From JAKAFX01 sp043196285 (lineage in GTDB: Archaea; Thermoplasmatota; Thermoplasmata; Thermoplasmatales; Thermoplasmataceae), in the NCBI GenBank assembly GCA_043196285.1, contig JBBYJL010000012.1, positions 1 to 27,783 on the forward strand: a stretch of 27,783 nucleotides of DNA, given 5' to 3'. Under the pieces are notes generated by a model, which was given only the letters and a program-made list of their open reading frames with translations, searched no databases and was not told the origin of the DNA. A program made the position numbers and the translations under genes. Each line of letters begins with the position of its first letter. Position 1 is the stretch's first letter. This document shows, in pieces, positions 15,470 through 23,748 of this stretch.

Positions 15470-16365
15470 TTCAACTCATTTCTTAACGAAGGGGGAATTC
15501 TGGAAACAAATGTCTCTATTAGTTTCCTGAATTCTATGTCATCCCTGAAATGTTCATCCAGCTCTGCATAGGTAGTCATGTCCTCAGACCTTATTCTTGC
15601 AAGGATGTGGTAGCCTGGATTTTCTTCTGTTACAATTATGCCAGCTGGCTTTGAGCATCCTATTCCAATTATAGATGATGCGAGTCTTTCAAGAAGCATT
15701 ACTGCACGAGTCTTCCGATCATTTATTCCTGAAAGAATATCCATGATCCTGATATTCGATGCAGCGCACACCACAGCAATGATGCCCTGGTTTGGGGCAG
15801 GAACAGACTCGTTCAGTTCAAGCGGAGCAGAACCTAGGTCCAGATGCATCCTCTGATATGCCGCAAGTGCCAGAACAACGGCATCAAGTTCTCTTGCTAC
15901 AACCCTGTTTACCCTGGTATCAACATTTCCGCGAATTTCCATTATATTTATGTCTGGTCTGAGAGCCTTCAGTTCATATGCCCTTCTGAGGCTTGAGGTA
16001 CCGACTCTGCTCCCAGAAGGCAGCGTTCTGATCGAATAACCGGTGGAAGAGATTATCGTATCTCTAGGATCATCACGGGGAAGCACTGCACATATACTGA
16101 ATGCTGAATCCATAACAGAAGGGATATCCTTTGCGCTGTGCACAGCAATGTCAATCGAGGAATCAGCAATTCTTTCATTGATTTTGTCAACAAAAACTCC
16201 AACTCTGTCCATCCTGTAAAGCGGGGTTTTGGTGTTTTCGTCACCTCCAGTCCTGATCTTTATGATCTCGGTTCCGTAACCGAGCTGTTCAAGTCTCGAA
16301 GATACCATGTTCGCCTGAATCAGGGATAGTTTGCTCCCTCTGGCCCCTATCCTAATTTTTTGCAC
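15466..16365 (-). CDS. hemC: Hydroxymethylbilane synthase (porphobilinogen deaminase)
   Basis: This 299-aa enzyme joins four porphobilinogens into hydroxymethylbilane. It shows IGARGSKLSLIQ (6-17), VGVFVDKINE, the catalytic Asp80 in VHSAKDIP, VGTSSLRR (121-128) and IRGNVDTR for substrate binding. Cys237 in GIGCSKPAG is the anchor for the dipyrromethane cofactor, although the usual flank is GGCxxP. It overlaps the hemL end by 14 bp and hemD by 4 bp, so the three are surely one operon, hemL-hemC-hemD. hemA and hemB are not in the window. Confidence 0.95.
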   Translation of the reverse strand: MQKIRIGARGSKLSLIQANMVSSRLEQLGYGTEIIKIRTGGDENTKTPLYRMDRVGVFVDKINERIADSSIDIAVHSAKDIPSVMDSAFSICAVLPRDDPRDTIISSTGYSIRTLPSGSRVGTSSLRRAYELKALRPDINIMEIRGNVDTRVNRVVARELDAVVLALAAYQRMHLDLGSAPLELNESVPAPNQGIIAVVCAASNIRIMDILSGINDRKTRAVMLLERLASSIIGIGCSKPAGIIVTEENPGYHILARIRSEDMTTYAELDEHFRDDIEFRKLIETFVSRIPPSLRNELK

Positions 16366-17632
16366 TCTTTACCACTTCCTCAAAGCTGGAAATAGTTAAA
16401 TCGATATCACTTCTGGAATGGGCAAAGCTAAGGAAATTTGTCTCAAACTGGCTAGGAGCAAGATAAATTCCCTTTCGGAGCAGTCCGTTGAATATTTTCA
16501 TGTATAAATTCTGGTCGCATTTCAGGGCGCTCTCATAGTCTTTCACATGCCCACTCGTAAGAAAGAACTGGAATGCACTTACAAGGTAGCTCATTTCATG
16601 CTGGATCTTGCTGGATTCAAGAATTTCATCAATTCCAGCAACCAGGGATTCTGTCAGTTTCTCTATCGAGGAATAGTTCATCTTTTTGAGAACAGAAAGA
16701 GTTGCAATGCCGGATGCCATGGATAGAGGGTTGCCGCTGAAAGTACCAGCCTCATAGACGCTTCCCAGTGGCGCGAGTTTGGACAGGATATCTTCGGATC
16801 CACCAAGAAGACCTATGGGGAGGCCACCCCCAATTATCTTTCCCATAGTTGTGATATCAGACTTCACGCCAAGAATATCCTGATAAGCGCCGAACCTGAA
16901 ACGGTAACCCGTGATAACCTCATCAAGAATGAGCAGTGAGTCATATTCTTCAGTAATCTCACGCACACCCTTTATAAAGTCGTTTTCTGGTCTGATAAAG
17001 CCTATATTTCCTAGTGCAGGTTCAGTTATTAGGGCGGCTATTTCATTTCTATTGTCCCTGAATATTTTCCTGACGGAATCGAGGTTGTTATATTCACCAA
17101 TTAATACAGTTCTGGAGACCTCATCAGGAATCCCCGGCGAAGAAGGATTGCCAAACGTCGTAGATCCGCTCCCAGCCCTGATAAGGGAATAGTCATGGGC
17201 ACCATGATATGATCCTGCGAGCTTTACAATCAATTTTTTCCCCGTATAGCCTCTGGCGAGTCTTATTGCATGCATGGTTGCCTCAGTTCCAGAGTTTGTG
17301 AAGCGCATCATCCTGATCGATGGCACTGAACTCCGGATTATCCCGGCCAGTTCTGCCTCATTCAAATTTGGTGCACCAAAACCCACACCCTTTTCAATCT
17401 GTTTTGCCAGAGCCTCTTTCACATATTCATTCCCATATCCAAGTATGAATGGACCAAAACCCAGGCAGTAATCCAGGATGGTATTGCCGTTTATATCCGT
17501 CAACCTTGATCCGGAAGCGCTCTCGATTATTCTAGGGCTATCAGCGTATCTTCTGACCGGTGAATTTACCCCACCCGGAAATAATTCTTCAAATTTTCTG
17601 AATGATTTCAATTTGGAATCCATTTCAATCAT
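16352..17632 (-). CDS. hemL: Glutamate-1-semialdehyde 2,1-aminomutase
   Basis: This 426-aa PLP enzyme of fold type I converts glutamate-1-semialdehyde to 5-aminolevulinate in the C5 route of tetrapyrrole synthesis. It shows FPGGVNSPVR (18-27), the substrate-gate NSGTEATMHAIRLAR (113-127), SYHGAHD, ILDEV with the PLP ring Asp237, and the Schiff-base Lys265 in TTMGKIIGGGLPIG. The end SFAHSRSDID fits the family. The length matches. Start is set at ATG 17632; an in-frame ATG at 17623 also fits the TATA-like TTAAGAATACTTAATA (17642-17657). The MITE-like element is inserted with its target duplication at 17661, directly upstream of this promoter, and may alter its control. Confidence 0.95.
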   Translation of the reverse strand: MIEMDSKLKSFRKFEELFPGGVNSPVRRYADSPRIIESASGSRLTDINGNTILDYCLGFGPFILGYGNEYVKEALAKQIEKGVGFGAPNLNEAELAGIIRSSVPSIRMMRFTNSGTEATMHAIRLARGYTGKKLIVKLAGSYHGAHDYSLIRAGSGSTTFGNPSSPGIPDEVSRTVLIGEYNNLDSVRKIFRDNRNEIAALITEPALGNIGFIRPENDFIKGVREITEEYDSLLILDEVITGYRFRFGAYQDILGVKSDITTMGKIIGGGLPIGLLGGSEDILSKLAPLGSVYEAGTFSGNPLSMASGIATLSVLKKMNYSSIEKLTESLVAGIDEILESSKIQHEMSYLVSAFQFFLTSGHVKDYESALKCDQNLYMKIFNGLLRKGIYLAPSQFETNFLSFAHSRSDIDLTISSFEEVVKSAKN

Positions 17633-17641
17633 GAATGCATA

Positions 17642-17657
17642 TTAAGTATTCTTAACC
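17642..17657 (-). promoter_or_regulatory. hemL: Putative hemL operon promoter
   Basis: The minus strand reads TTAAGAATACTTAATA, a TATA-like region 10-25 nt before hemL. The BRE position falls at the junction with the 8-bp duplication (17661-17668), so the sequence above it now comes from the inserted element. Confidence 0.4.
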
Positions 17658-17660
17658 TTG

Positions 17661-17668
17661 CAATACAG
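17661..17668. repeat. Target-site duplication, left (CAATACAG)
   Basis: CAATACAG recurs perfectly at 18036-18043, immediately after the right end of the 367-bp element. An 8-bp direct repeat hugging both ends is direct evidence of insertion by transposition. Confidence 0.85.
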
Positions 17669-18035
17669 GTAACTGGTCAGTTAAATGTGCATTGGCCTTC
17701 GTCAGAACATATTTTTTGAACCGAAAGATCCATATATAATGAATGCAGTATATTAATCACATGATTTATCTATCAGCAGAAACACCAAGAGATCAGGAAA
17801 TTATGGAGAAATTCCAGAGAGCATATGTGAATCTTAAGAAAATAGTGGACAAACTCCAGGAAGGTAACAGGAGAAAGAAGATCCGCAAAGGGATCTGAAG
17901 CATATGCAAAACTCTTCTCTATATTATAAACAGAGAAGCTTAGAAAGAAGAACTTCATACCATATACTCCGGGAAAGATCATATTCAAGAAGAGGTCTCA
18001 TCCCGGATAGGATGCACACTCTACTGACCTGTTAC
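17669..18035 (+). mobile_element. MITE-like element, copy 2 (367 bp, with 8-bp target duplication)
   Basis: This is the same 367-bp element as at 518-884, in the opposite orientation. Ends are GTAACTGGTCAGT...TGTGCAT on the left and the complementary GTAACAGGTCAGT...TGTGCAT on the right, 20 of 24 bases matching. CAATACAG flanks it on both sides. It holds no transposase. An 8-bp duplication with 24-bp inverted repeats would suit several DDE transposase families, and I cannot name the helper. It sits between hemL and the MFS gene, 37 bp before the hemL start, and carries the 45-codon ORF. Near-identity to copy 1 implies recent movement or ongoing gene conversion. Confidence 0.92.
17761..17898 (+). 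CDS. 45-aa basic helical ORF inside MITE-like element, copy 2
   Basis: Counterpart of the ORF at 655-792, again exactly 92 bp from the element end. CCGAAAGATC (BRE-like) and CATATATAAT (17731-17740) stand before it, with the TATA centre about 26 nt from ATG 17761, as for a leaderless archaeal mRNA. The protein is highly charged, with a Lys/Arg-rich end (RRKKIRKG), suggesting nucleic-acid contact; no family is recognised. The 71-codon antisense frame is also kept in both copies, which weakens the case that either is selected. Transcription would run away from hemL. Confidence 0.35.
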   Translation: MIYLSAETPRDQEIMEKFQRAYVNLKKIVDKLQEGNRRKKIRKGI

Positions 18036-18043
18036 CAATACAG
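18036..18043. repeat. Target-site duplication, right (CAATACAG)
   Basis: Perfect copy of 17661-17668. Removing the element plus one copy restores a continuous spacer between hemL and the MFS transporter gene. Confidence 0.85.
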
Positions 18044-18098
18044 GCATTATTGGAGGCATTCTATAAGGAGTGAAATTCATTTGGATTGAGAACCATTT

Positions 18099-19547
18099 TC
18101 ATTCTTCAGTGACGCCTGGGGGGTTTGGTTGCGGGGACCTGTTATATACAACACTTTTCATGAAAAGGGTGAATATCAGGGAAACTGCTATGAAACCTAT
18201 CCCTATGATATAGATATAGCTGAAAGCAGTGTAGGACGGGAATTGTGCGTAGATTGGAATATTATGTACTTTCCCCACAAGTACGTTCGTAACATACATA
18301 GTTTCAAGAACTCCGCTTATAGCTGGGGCTATGGTGGATCCAATATTCCTGAAGACGACATTCATTCCTGTCGAGGCTCCGGATTCCTCCCTTGGCGTCG
18401 ATACAAGAAGCATGTTGATGATGCCCACGAACGTGAACGAAAGTCCTACTCCCATTAAGGTTGAATCTTCCAATATTGCCAGCGGTGAAGCTCTGTTGTA
18501 ATAAAGCCCAAAATAGGCGATGAACAAGAAAATTGTAGAAATCAGTATTGTCACTTTAGGCCCCTTTATCCTAGTTACAAGAGCCCCGACGGGAGCAAGA
18601 GCCATTGAAACAAGTGCAGCCGGCAGCATCACGAGTCCGGCGTTAACTATTGAAATTCCGAAGCCTGCAGGCGAAGGGTCTTCAAGCAGAACAGGAACAC
18701 TGTAGAAAAGGAAAAACATGCCGGCCATAGCGAATAGGCCAGTGAAGTTTGAAAGGAACACGTTTCTTATGCGGAGCAGTTTCATGCTGATAAATGGAGA
18801 CTGAACCTTTGACTCAATCACAACAAATACTATGATCAGTATAACCGATAGTGAAAAAAGAAGGAGAATACGGACTGAATACCATCCCCAGTACTCACCC
18901 TCAGAAAGTCCAAGGATCAGGGAGATCACTCCACCGCCAAGTGTCGCGACTCCCAAAAAGTCAATTTTTTGGTGAGTCATTTCCGAACTGTCTCTGAGCA
19001 TTAAAATTGAGAGTATAAGAAGTCCGAACGCAACGGGAATTGCGGAGTGGTAAGACCACTGCCATCCAAAGTTTTGTGTTATCCATGCTCCGAGTACAAG
19101 ACCTATGGCAGCTCCTCCTGCAAAAGTGGAACTCAGGATACCCTGTGCCAGCGGAAGTTCCCTCTTCGGGACCTGATCATTCAAAAGAGCGAATGCGACT
19201 GGAAACATCCCCATCCCAATTCCCTGAACTGCCCTTATTGCTATGAATTCGGTCAGGGTGGTTGCAAATCCCCCAAAAGAGATAGCCACCGCATATACAA
19301 GAGAGAGACTAACAAATATCTTCTTCTTCCCCATAATGTCAGCAAGTCTTCCAAATATTGCTGCTGATACTGTACCTGAGATTATGTAAGCTGTAATGAC
19401 CCATGAGAGATCATCATAATTCGTGTGGAAAAAGTTCTCCAGAATAGGTATTGCAGGCGTTATCATTGTTTCTACATAAGTCACAAGAATGCCCATGAAG
19501 GCCATGATACTTATGGTTAACCCAGCATGTTTTGAGATTGATGCCAT
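18099..19547 (-). CDS. MFS transporter, DHA2 (EmrB/QacA-like, 14-helix) family
   Basis: This 482-aa integral membrane protein has about 14 hydrophobic segments spread over its length. The loop 2-3 signature is GRLADIMGKKKIF (about 66-78), and a later AVQGIGMGMFPVAFALL segment resembles motif C of drug:proton antiporters. Such proteins usually export toxic compounds using the proton gradient, which is steep in acidophiles; the substrate cannot be predicted. The start ATG 19547 follows a GGATGGAA stretch that may serve as ribosome-binding site. A perfect 18-bp palindrome (19574-19591) lies just upstream of the likely TATA, which suggests repression by a local regulator not present in the window. 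It is divergent from the radical SAM gene. Confidence 0.88.
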   Translation of the reverse strand: MASISKHAGLTISIMAFMGILVTYVETMITPAIPILENFFHTNYDDLSWVITAYIISGTVSAAIFGRLADIMGKKKIFVSLSLVYAVAISFGGFATTLTEFIAIRAVQGIGMGMFPVAFALLNDQVPKRELPLAQGILSSTFAGGAAIGLVLGAWITQNFGWQWSYHSAIPVAFGLLILSILMLRDSSEMTHQKIDFLGVATLGGGVISLILGLSEGEYWGWYSVRILLLFSLSVILIIVFVVIESKVQSPFISMKLLRIRNVFLSNFTGLFAMAGMFFLFYSVPVLLEDPSPAGFGISIVNAGLVMLPAALVSMALAPVGALVTRIKGPKVTILISTIFLFIAYFGLYYNRASPLAILEDSTLMGVGLSFTFVGIINMLLVSTPREESGASTGMNVVFRNIGSTIAPAISGVLETMYVTNVLVGKVHNIPIYAQFPSYTAFSYIYIIGIGFIAVSLIFTLFMKSVVYNRSPQPNPPGVTEE

Positions 19548-19573
19548 TATGTTTCCATCCGTAAAGATAATTC

Positions 19574-19591
19574 AGGATAAGATATTATCCT
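19574..19591. promoter_or_regulatory. Palindromic operator in the MFS promoter
   Basis: AGGATAA-N4-TTATCCT is a perfect inverted repeat (7-bp arms, 4-bp spacer) 27 bp before the MFS start. It lies beside an AATTATCTT TATA-like box (19564-19572, minus strand), covering the BRE side where a repressor could block TFB/TBP. Confidence 0.5.
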
Positions 19592-19733
19592 CGCTTTCTT
19601 AAACACATGTTCTTGGCGACCATTTGACTAAGTGTAGTCTTAATCCTTTGGAGTATCCTCAAGTCACTGTATATTTATATTAATAAATCTTTTAGTATTA
19701 TAATATTCCTTATCACGACACAGCTACATAAAC

Positions 19734-19742
19734 AATTTAAAC
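19734..19742 (+). promoter_or_regulatory. TATA box of the radical SAM gene
   Basis: AATTTAAAC is centred about 24 nt before ATG 19762, consistent with a leaderless transcript. Confidence 0.45.
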
Positions 19743-19761
19743 AGATTGGAAATTTTATACG

Positions 19762-21366
19762 ATGTCGCTGAGGACGGTTCTGATCAGACCCAGCAATAAA
19801 ACCGGAAGCGCATACCTGTCGAAATTTGGATTTTTGCCAGCTCCATTGGGTCTTCTTGCACTTGCGGGTGAACTAAAGAGTATAGATGGTAGTACCGTTA
19901 AAATAATCGACATGGAGGGTGACAATCTGACTCTGGACAATGCTGTGGAAAGAGCAGTTGAATTTGATCCGGACATAGTTGGGATCACACTTCACGCCAC
20001 TGCTGCTCATGCCAATGCTGGATACATCGCAAGAGAGATAAAGAAATCCAGTCCCAACACCCTTCTGGTTGCAGGTGGTCATCATGCCACATTTCTCCCA
20101 AGGGAGATCCTGAACTCGGGCTTTGATATCTCAGTCCTGGGTGAAGGTGATGAAACTATACATGAAATAGGAAGAGCGGTTACCGAAGGGACACCTTTTG
20201 AAAACATTGATGGAATAGTATTCAGGAAAGGGGATCAGATCATCAGAACGCATACCAGGAAACTTATATCTGATCTGGACTCACTTCCGATGCCTCCGCT
20301 GGAATTGCTGGACAGCAGCAGGTACACCTTTAAGATCTTTGGGAACAACGAAAAGGTGATGTGCCTGGAAACGTCCCGCGGATGTCCTTATGCATGTGAT
20401 TTCTGTTCCGTGACTCCAACATGGGGAAATAAGTGGAGGAATAAATCAAACGATCGCATAATGCAGGAAATACGACTTGCAAAATCGTTCGGATATAACT
20501 GGATATTCTTTACAGATGACATTTTTATAGTGTATCCGAACATCAAACAGCGGAATTTGCTGTTTGACAGAATGCTGGAAGAGAAGATCGACACAAAGTG
20601 GATAGTCCAGATGAGGGCCGATGTAACTGCAAAGAATCCTGATATAATTGCCAAAGGGTCCAGGGCCGGGATGAGAATTGCCTTTCTTGGGGTAGAATCT
20701 GGGAGCGAGGAAATACTGAAGAAGATGCACAAGGGGGAATTCACTCCACAATCCATAGAGGCTGTCAAAATACTGAATGAGAACGGAATCATCAGTCTGA
20801 TCGGCATGATGGTCGGCGCTCCATACGAGAGATACAGGGACATAATATCCTCAATAAAATTCTCACGAAAACTCGCGATGGCCGGAGCTGACGCTATCCA
20901 GTTCTCACTCTATACCCCACTTCCTGGTACCAGAGTGTTTGACGATGCTTTGAGGAACAAGACACTCTTTACAATGGATTGGGATCGATTCGACGTACTG
21001 ACGCCAACCATGAAGACAGCGGTTGGTCCTGTCGCAGACCAGATTGCTCAATTTTATGCATTATACAGCTTTTACATTTACAAGTTCATCATGGGAAGAA
21101 TCAGGAAAGTAAGCGTGCCGGATTTCAAGCAGAAACTTGTGGAAAACGCCTCAAAGTTTATCATGAAAATGATGCCTAATTACATAAGGGATTTCTTCAC
21201 ATGGCCAAGACAGCTGTTCGAAACGTATAACCTATATTCATACGGAAGGAAACACGAGATAATCGATCCCGAAAGACTGAGAGAGGTACTTGAAACCTCA
21301 AACAAGATTGTTTACGAACTTGGTGACAGCAAAAACCCATACTTCATGATCAAGGAATCACACTAA
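19762..21366 (+). CDS. B12-binding domain radical SAM protein
   Basis: This 534-aa class-B-type radical SAM enzyme has an N-terminal cobalamin-binding Rossmann-like domain (about 1-140) with DIVGITLHAT, VAGGHHATFLP and SVLGEGDETI. The radical SAM core has Cys208, Cys212 and Cys215 in RGCPYACDFCS, which bind the 4Fe-4S cluster, then IFFTDDIF, LGVESGSEEILKKMHKG and QFSLYTPLPGT. The C-terminal 100 residues (helical, aromatic-rich, FTWPRQLFETYNLYSYGR) suit family members acting on lipids or other hydrophobic substrates. Such enzymes methylate or form C-C bonds at unactivated carbons. Archaeal GDGT ring synthases (GrsA/GrsB) have this architecture and Thermoplasmatales make ringed tetraethers, so Grs is a candidate, but not proven by sequence here. 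Confidence 0.9.
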   Translation: MSLRTVLIRPSNKTGSAYLSKFGFLPAPLGLLALAGELKSIDGSTVKIIDMEGDNLTLDNAVERAVEFDPDIVGITLHATAAHANAGYIAREIKKSSPNTLLVAGGHHATFLPREILNSGFDISVLGEGDETIHEIGRAVTEGTPFENIDGIVFRKGDQIIRTHTRKLISDLDSLPMPPLELLDSSRYTFKIFGNNEKVMCLETSRGCPYACDFCSVTPTWGNKWRNKSNDRIMQEIRLAKSFGYNWIFFTDDIFIVYPNIKQRNLLFDRMLEEKIDTKWIVQMRADVTAKNPDIIAKGSRAGMRIAFLGVESGSEEILKKMHKGEFTPQSIEAVKILNENGIISLIGMMVGAPYERYRDIISSIKFSRKLAMAGADAIQFSLYTPLPGTRVFDDALRNKTLFTMDWDRFDVLTPTMKTAVGPVADQIAQFYALYSFYIYKFIMGRIRKVSVPDFKQKLVENASKFIMKMMPNYIRDFFTWPRQLFETYNLYSYGRKHEIIDPERLREVLETSNKIVYELGDSKNPYFMIKESH

Positions 21367-21383
21367 GTCAGTCACTATTAAAC

Positions 21384-23495
21384 TCATTGCTGCAGGATAA
21401 TCCTTGCATCCACAGCTATACAGTCATTATCATAAACAGTTAGCGGGTTTATGTCAATCTCCTTAATCTGCGGGTGGTTGTAGGCGAGGAAACTCACACG
21501 TCTTATTGTGTTGATTACACACTCCATATCAAGATCCTTTCTTCCTCTGGTTCCTTTGAAGAGTTTTCCCACCAGGGTTTCCGAGATCATTGTTTTAGCG
21601 TCGAATGAATTTACCGGAGCAACTCTGAAAGTGACATCTCCAATAGCCTCCACGTTTGTGCCCCCCATTCCGAACATTATGGAAGGACCAAAGGATGGGT
21701 CCTTAGCAGTGCCTATAATAGTCTCCAGTCCAGGTTTCAGCATCTCCTCAATAACAACACCATCAATTCTGGCTTCAGGTGCCTTTTGGGTCACGTTCTG
21801 TATCATGTCAACGAACGCATTTTTCAACTCAACCTCGTTCTTGATTCCAAGGATTACTCCGCCGACATCAAATTTATGTGATATCTGAGCACTTTGTATT
21901 TTTAGAACTACAGGGTATTTAAAGTCCTTAGCCGCTTTCAGCAGGTCATCAAGGTTAGAAGCAAATTTGCTCCTATTTACATGTATTCCATAAAGTTCAA
22001 AAATTTCCTTGGATTCCAGTTCAGAAACTAACTTTTCTCCCAGCTTTGCCTTGCTTTCAAGAATCTTGCTGACCTCATCTTTATGCATCCCTGATGGTTC
22101 TCCTTCAACTTTCTGGTTTTCGTTAAGTATCTCATGTTTTCGGAGAGTTGAGATTGCCATCACAGCCTTTTCGGGAGACGGATACGTTGGGAGCTCGTTT
22201 TTCTGAAGCCACTCAGTCGCCCTCTGGGTAGCCTCTCCACCCACCATTCCAACACAAACCGGTTTGTCTGTCTGTGCCTCTATCTTCCCTTTGAGAATGG
22301 ACCTTGCTGCGATCTGAGGATCAAGGTTTGAGACCTCGCAATACAGCACAACCAGTCCATCCACACCAGGATCCTTCAGAACATTCGTGATCACATCCTG
22401 ATAAGTGTTTCCTGTCGCCATGGCGCTCATGTCTATGGGGTTTTTGGTGCTGGCAAATGACGGCATGAACTTTGCGATCTTGGCCCTAAGTTCATCAGAT
22501 GGGGTGTCTATCGGTATCCCGTAGCTCTCGCAAGCATCGGTGGCAAGGACACCAATCCCTCCTCCGTTGGTGATTATGACAAGGTTCGGTCCCTTCATAG
22601 TAGGTTGCAGGGACAGCGCAAGCGACATGTCAAACAGATCGTCTATGGTCTCGGCCCTCATGATTCCTGCCTGCTTCATCGCGCCATCGTAAACTTTGTC
22701 TGATCCTGCAAGTGATCCTGTATGTGAACTGGCTGCAACAGAACCATGCTTTGACTTCCCAGCTTTCAGCATGACGATAGGTTTGGATGATTTTTTAGCA
22801 ACATCCAGAAATCTCCTGCCATCCTTTATCCCTTCCATGTAAAGGGTCATACAGGATGTGTTCTCATCCTCCTCCAGGTATTTTAGTACATCAGAGAAAT
22901 CAAGATCGGCCATATTTCCAATACTTACAAGGTAACTCATTCCAATTCTATCTACCCAGGTTTTCGAGTCGAGGGCAATAATCATAGCCCCGCTCTGAGA
23001 AACCATTCCAATTTTTCCAGGGTATGGCAAATAGGGAGCAAAGGAAGCATTCATCCTCAGCGGATTGCTCATCAGCCCGACAACATTCGGTCCAAGCATA
23101 TTCATGTTGTATTTCTTTACCACATTGAGGAGCTTCTGTTCTAGATCGAAGTTTCCAACCTCGGAAAAACCAGACGCGACAACAATTATATTCCTCACTC
23201 CAGCCTTTCCGCACTCTTCAGCCACATCGGGGGTAATCTTTGCAGGAACAGACAGGATCGATAGATCAATAGTCTTCCCGATTGATGCCACATTGGGAAA
23301 CACCTTCAGACCGAGGATATCTTTGGCCTTAGGATTAACTGGGTACAAATTTCCCTTAAAGCCCCCCTCTTTCAAGTTCAGAACAATCTGGTAACCTATT
23401 TTGTCAGGATCCGCGGAAGCACCAACTATTGCAATAGACTCAGGCTGAAACATTCTCTTTACGTTGGATACAACTTCATCTGTTTTTGTTGACAT
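21384..23495 (-). CDS. Acetate/acyl--CoA ligase (ADP-forming), fused alpha-beta
   Basis: This 703-aa protein joins the alpha and beta chains of the archaeal ADP-forming acyl-CoA synthetase, which turns acyl-CoA plus ADP and phosphate into acid, CoA and ATP. The order is a CoA-binding domain (IAIVGASADPDKIG, 21-34; YPVNPK), a succinyl-CoA ligase-like domain with SQSGA and the phosphorylated His258 in SSHTGSLAGS, then a hinge. The C-terminal ATP-grasp part follows from about 480 (FELYGIHV, YPVVLKIQS, GGVILGI, EEMLKPGLETIIG, EIDINPL). The substrate range cannot be read. It is convergent with the radical SAM gene (17 bp apart). A TATA-like CTAATAAAG lies about 22 nt before ATG 23495. Confidence 0.93.
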   Translation of the reverse strand: MSTKTDEVVSNVKRMFQPESIAIVGASADPDKIGYQIVLNLKEGGFKGNLYPVNPKAKDILGLKVFPNVASIGKTIDLSILSVPAKITPDVAEECGKAGVRNIIVVASGFSEVGNFDLEQKLLNVVKKYNMNMLGPNVVGLMSNPLRMNASFAPYLPYPGKIGMVSQSGAMIIALDSKTWVDRIGMSYLVSIGNMADLDFSDVLKYLEEDENTSCMTLYMEGIKDGRRFLDVAKKSSKPIVMLKAGKSKHGSVAASSHTGSLAGSDKVYDGAMKQAGIMRAETIDDLFDMSLALSLQPTMKGPNLVIITNGGGIGVLATDACESYGIPIDTPSDELRAKIAKFMPSFASTKNPIDMSAMATGNTYQDVITNVLKDPGVDGLVVLYCEVSNLDPQIAARSILKGKIEAQTDKPVCVGMVGGEATQRATEWLQKNELPTYPSPEKAVMAISTLRKHEILNENQKVEGEPSGMHKDEVSKILESKAKLGEKLVSELESKEIFELYGIHVNRSKFASNLDDLLKAAKDFKYPVVLKIQSAQISHKFDVGGVILGIKNEVELKNAFVDMIQNVTQKAPEARIDGVVIEEMLKPGLETIIGTAKDPSFGPSIMFGMGGTNVEAIGDVTFRVAPVNSFDAKTMISETLVGKLFKGTRGRKDLDMECVINTIRRVSFLAYNHPQIKEIDINPLTVYDNDCIAVDARIILQQ

Positions 23496-23562
23496 AATTA
23501 AGCACTTTCTTCTTTATTAGTTATGTTATATGTCAATATTGCTAAAAATGTTATTCGCTATC

Positions 23563-23577
23563 AGTTAGGGACTAACT
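23563..23577. promoter_or_regulatory. Short palindrome upstream of the acyl-CoA synthetase gene
   Basis: AGTTAG-GGA-CTAACT is a perfect 6-bp inverted repeat with a 3-bp spacer, about 70 bp before the start of the minus-strand gene and upstream of its TATA. It may be a regulator site; it is short enough to be chance. Confidence 0.3.
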
Positions 23578-23748
23578 TTTATAATAGATGTAACATCAAG
23601 ACCTTTCTACTGTGGTTGCAACAACGGAATGAACATTATACAGTAAGAATATTTTATGAACCAGATCTAAATAATTCCATTCAAACTTGAGTTTTGGATG
23701 GAGAGTTATGTTGAAGCCTGATGCTGAAAATCTTTCCTTTAAGCTTTA

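Noticed and set aside
19626..19639. GACTA-N4-TAGTC as a second operator between the MFS and radical SAM genes
   Set aside because: Five-base arms are expected by chance in a 200-bp AT-rich spacer, and it is not close to either TATA box.
20388..20843. 151-codon minus-strand ORF opposite the radical SAM gene
   Set aside because: Antisense shadow; composition follows from the codons of the sense strand.
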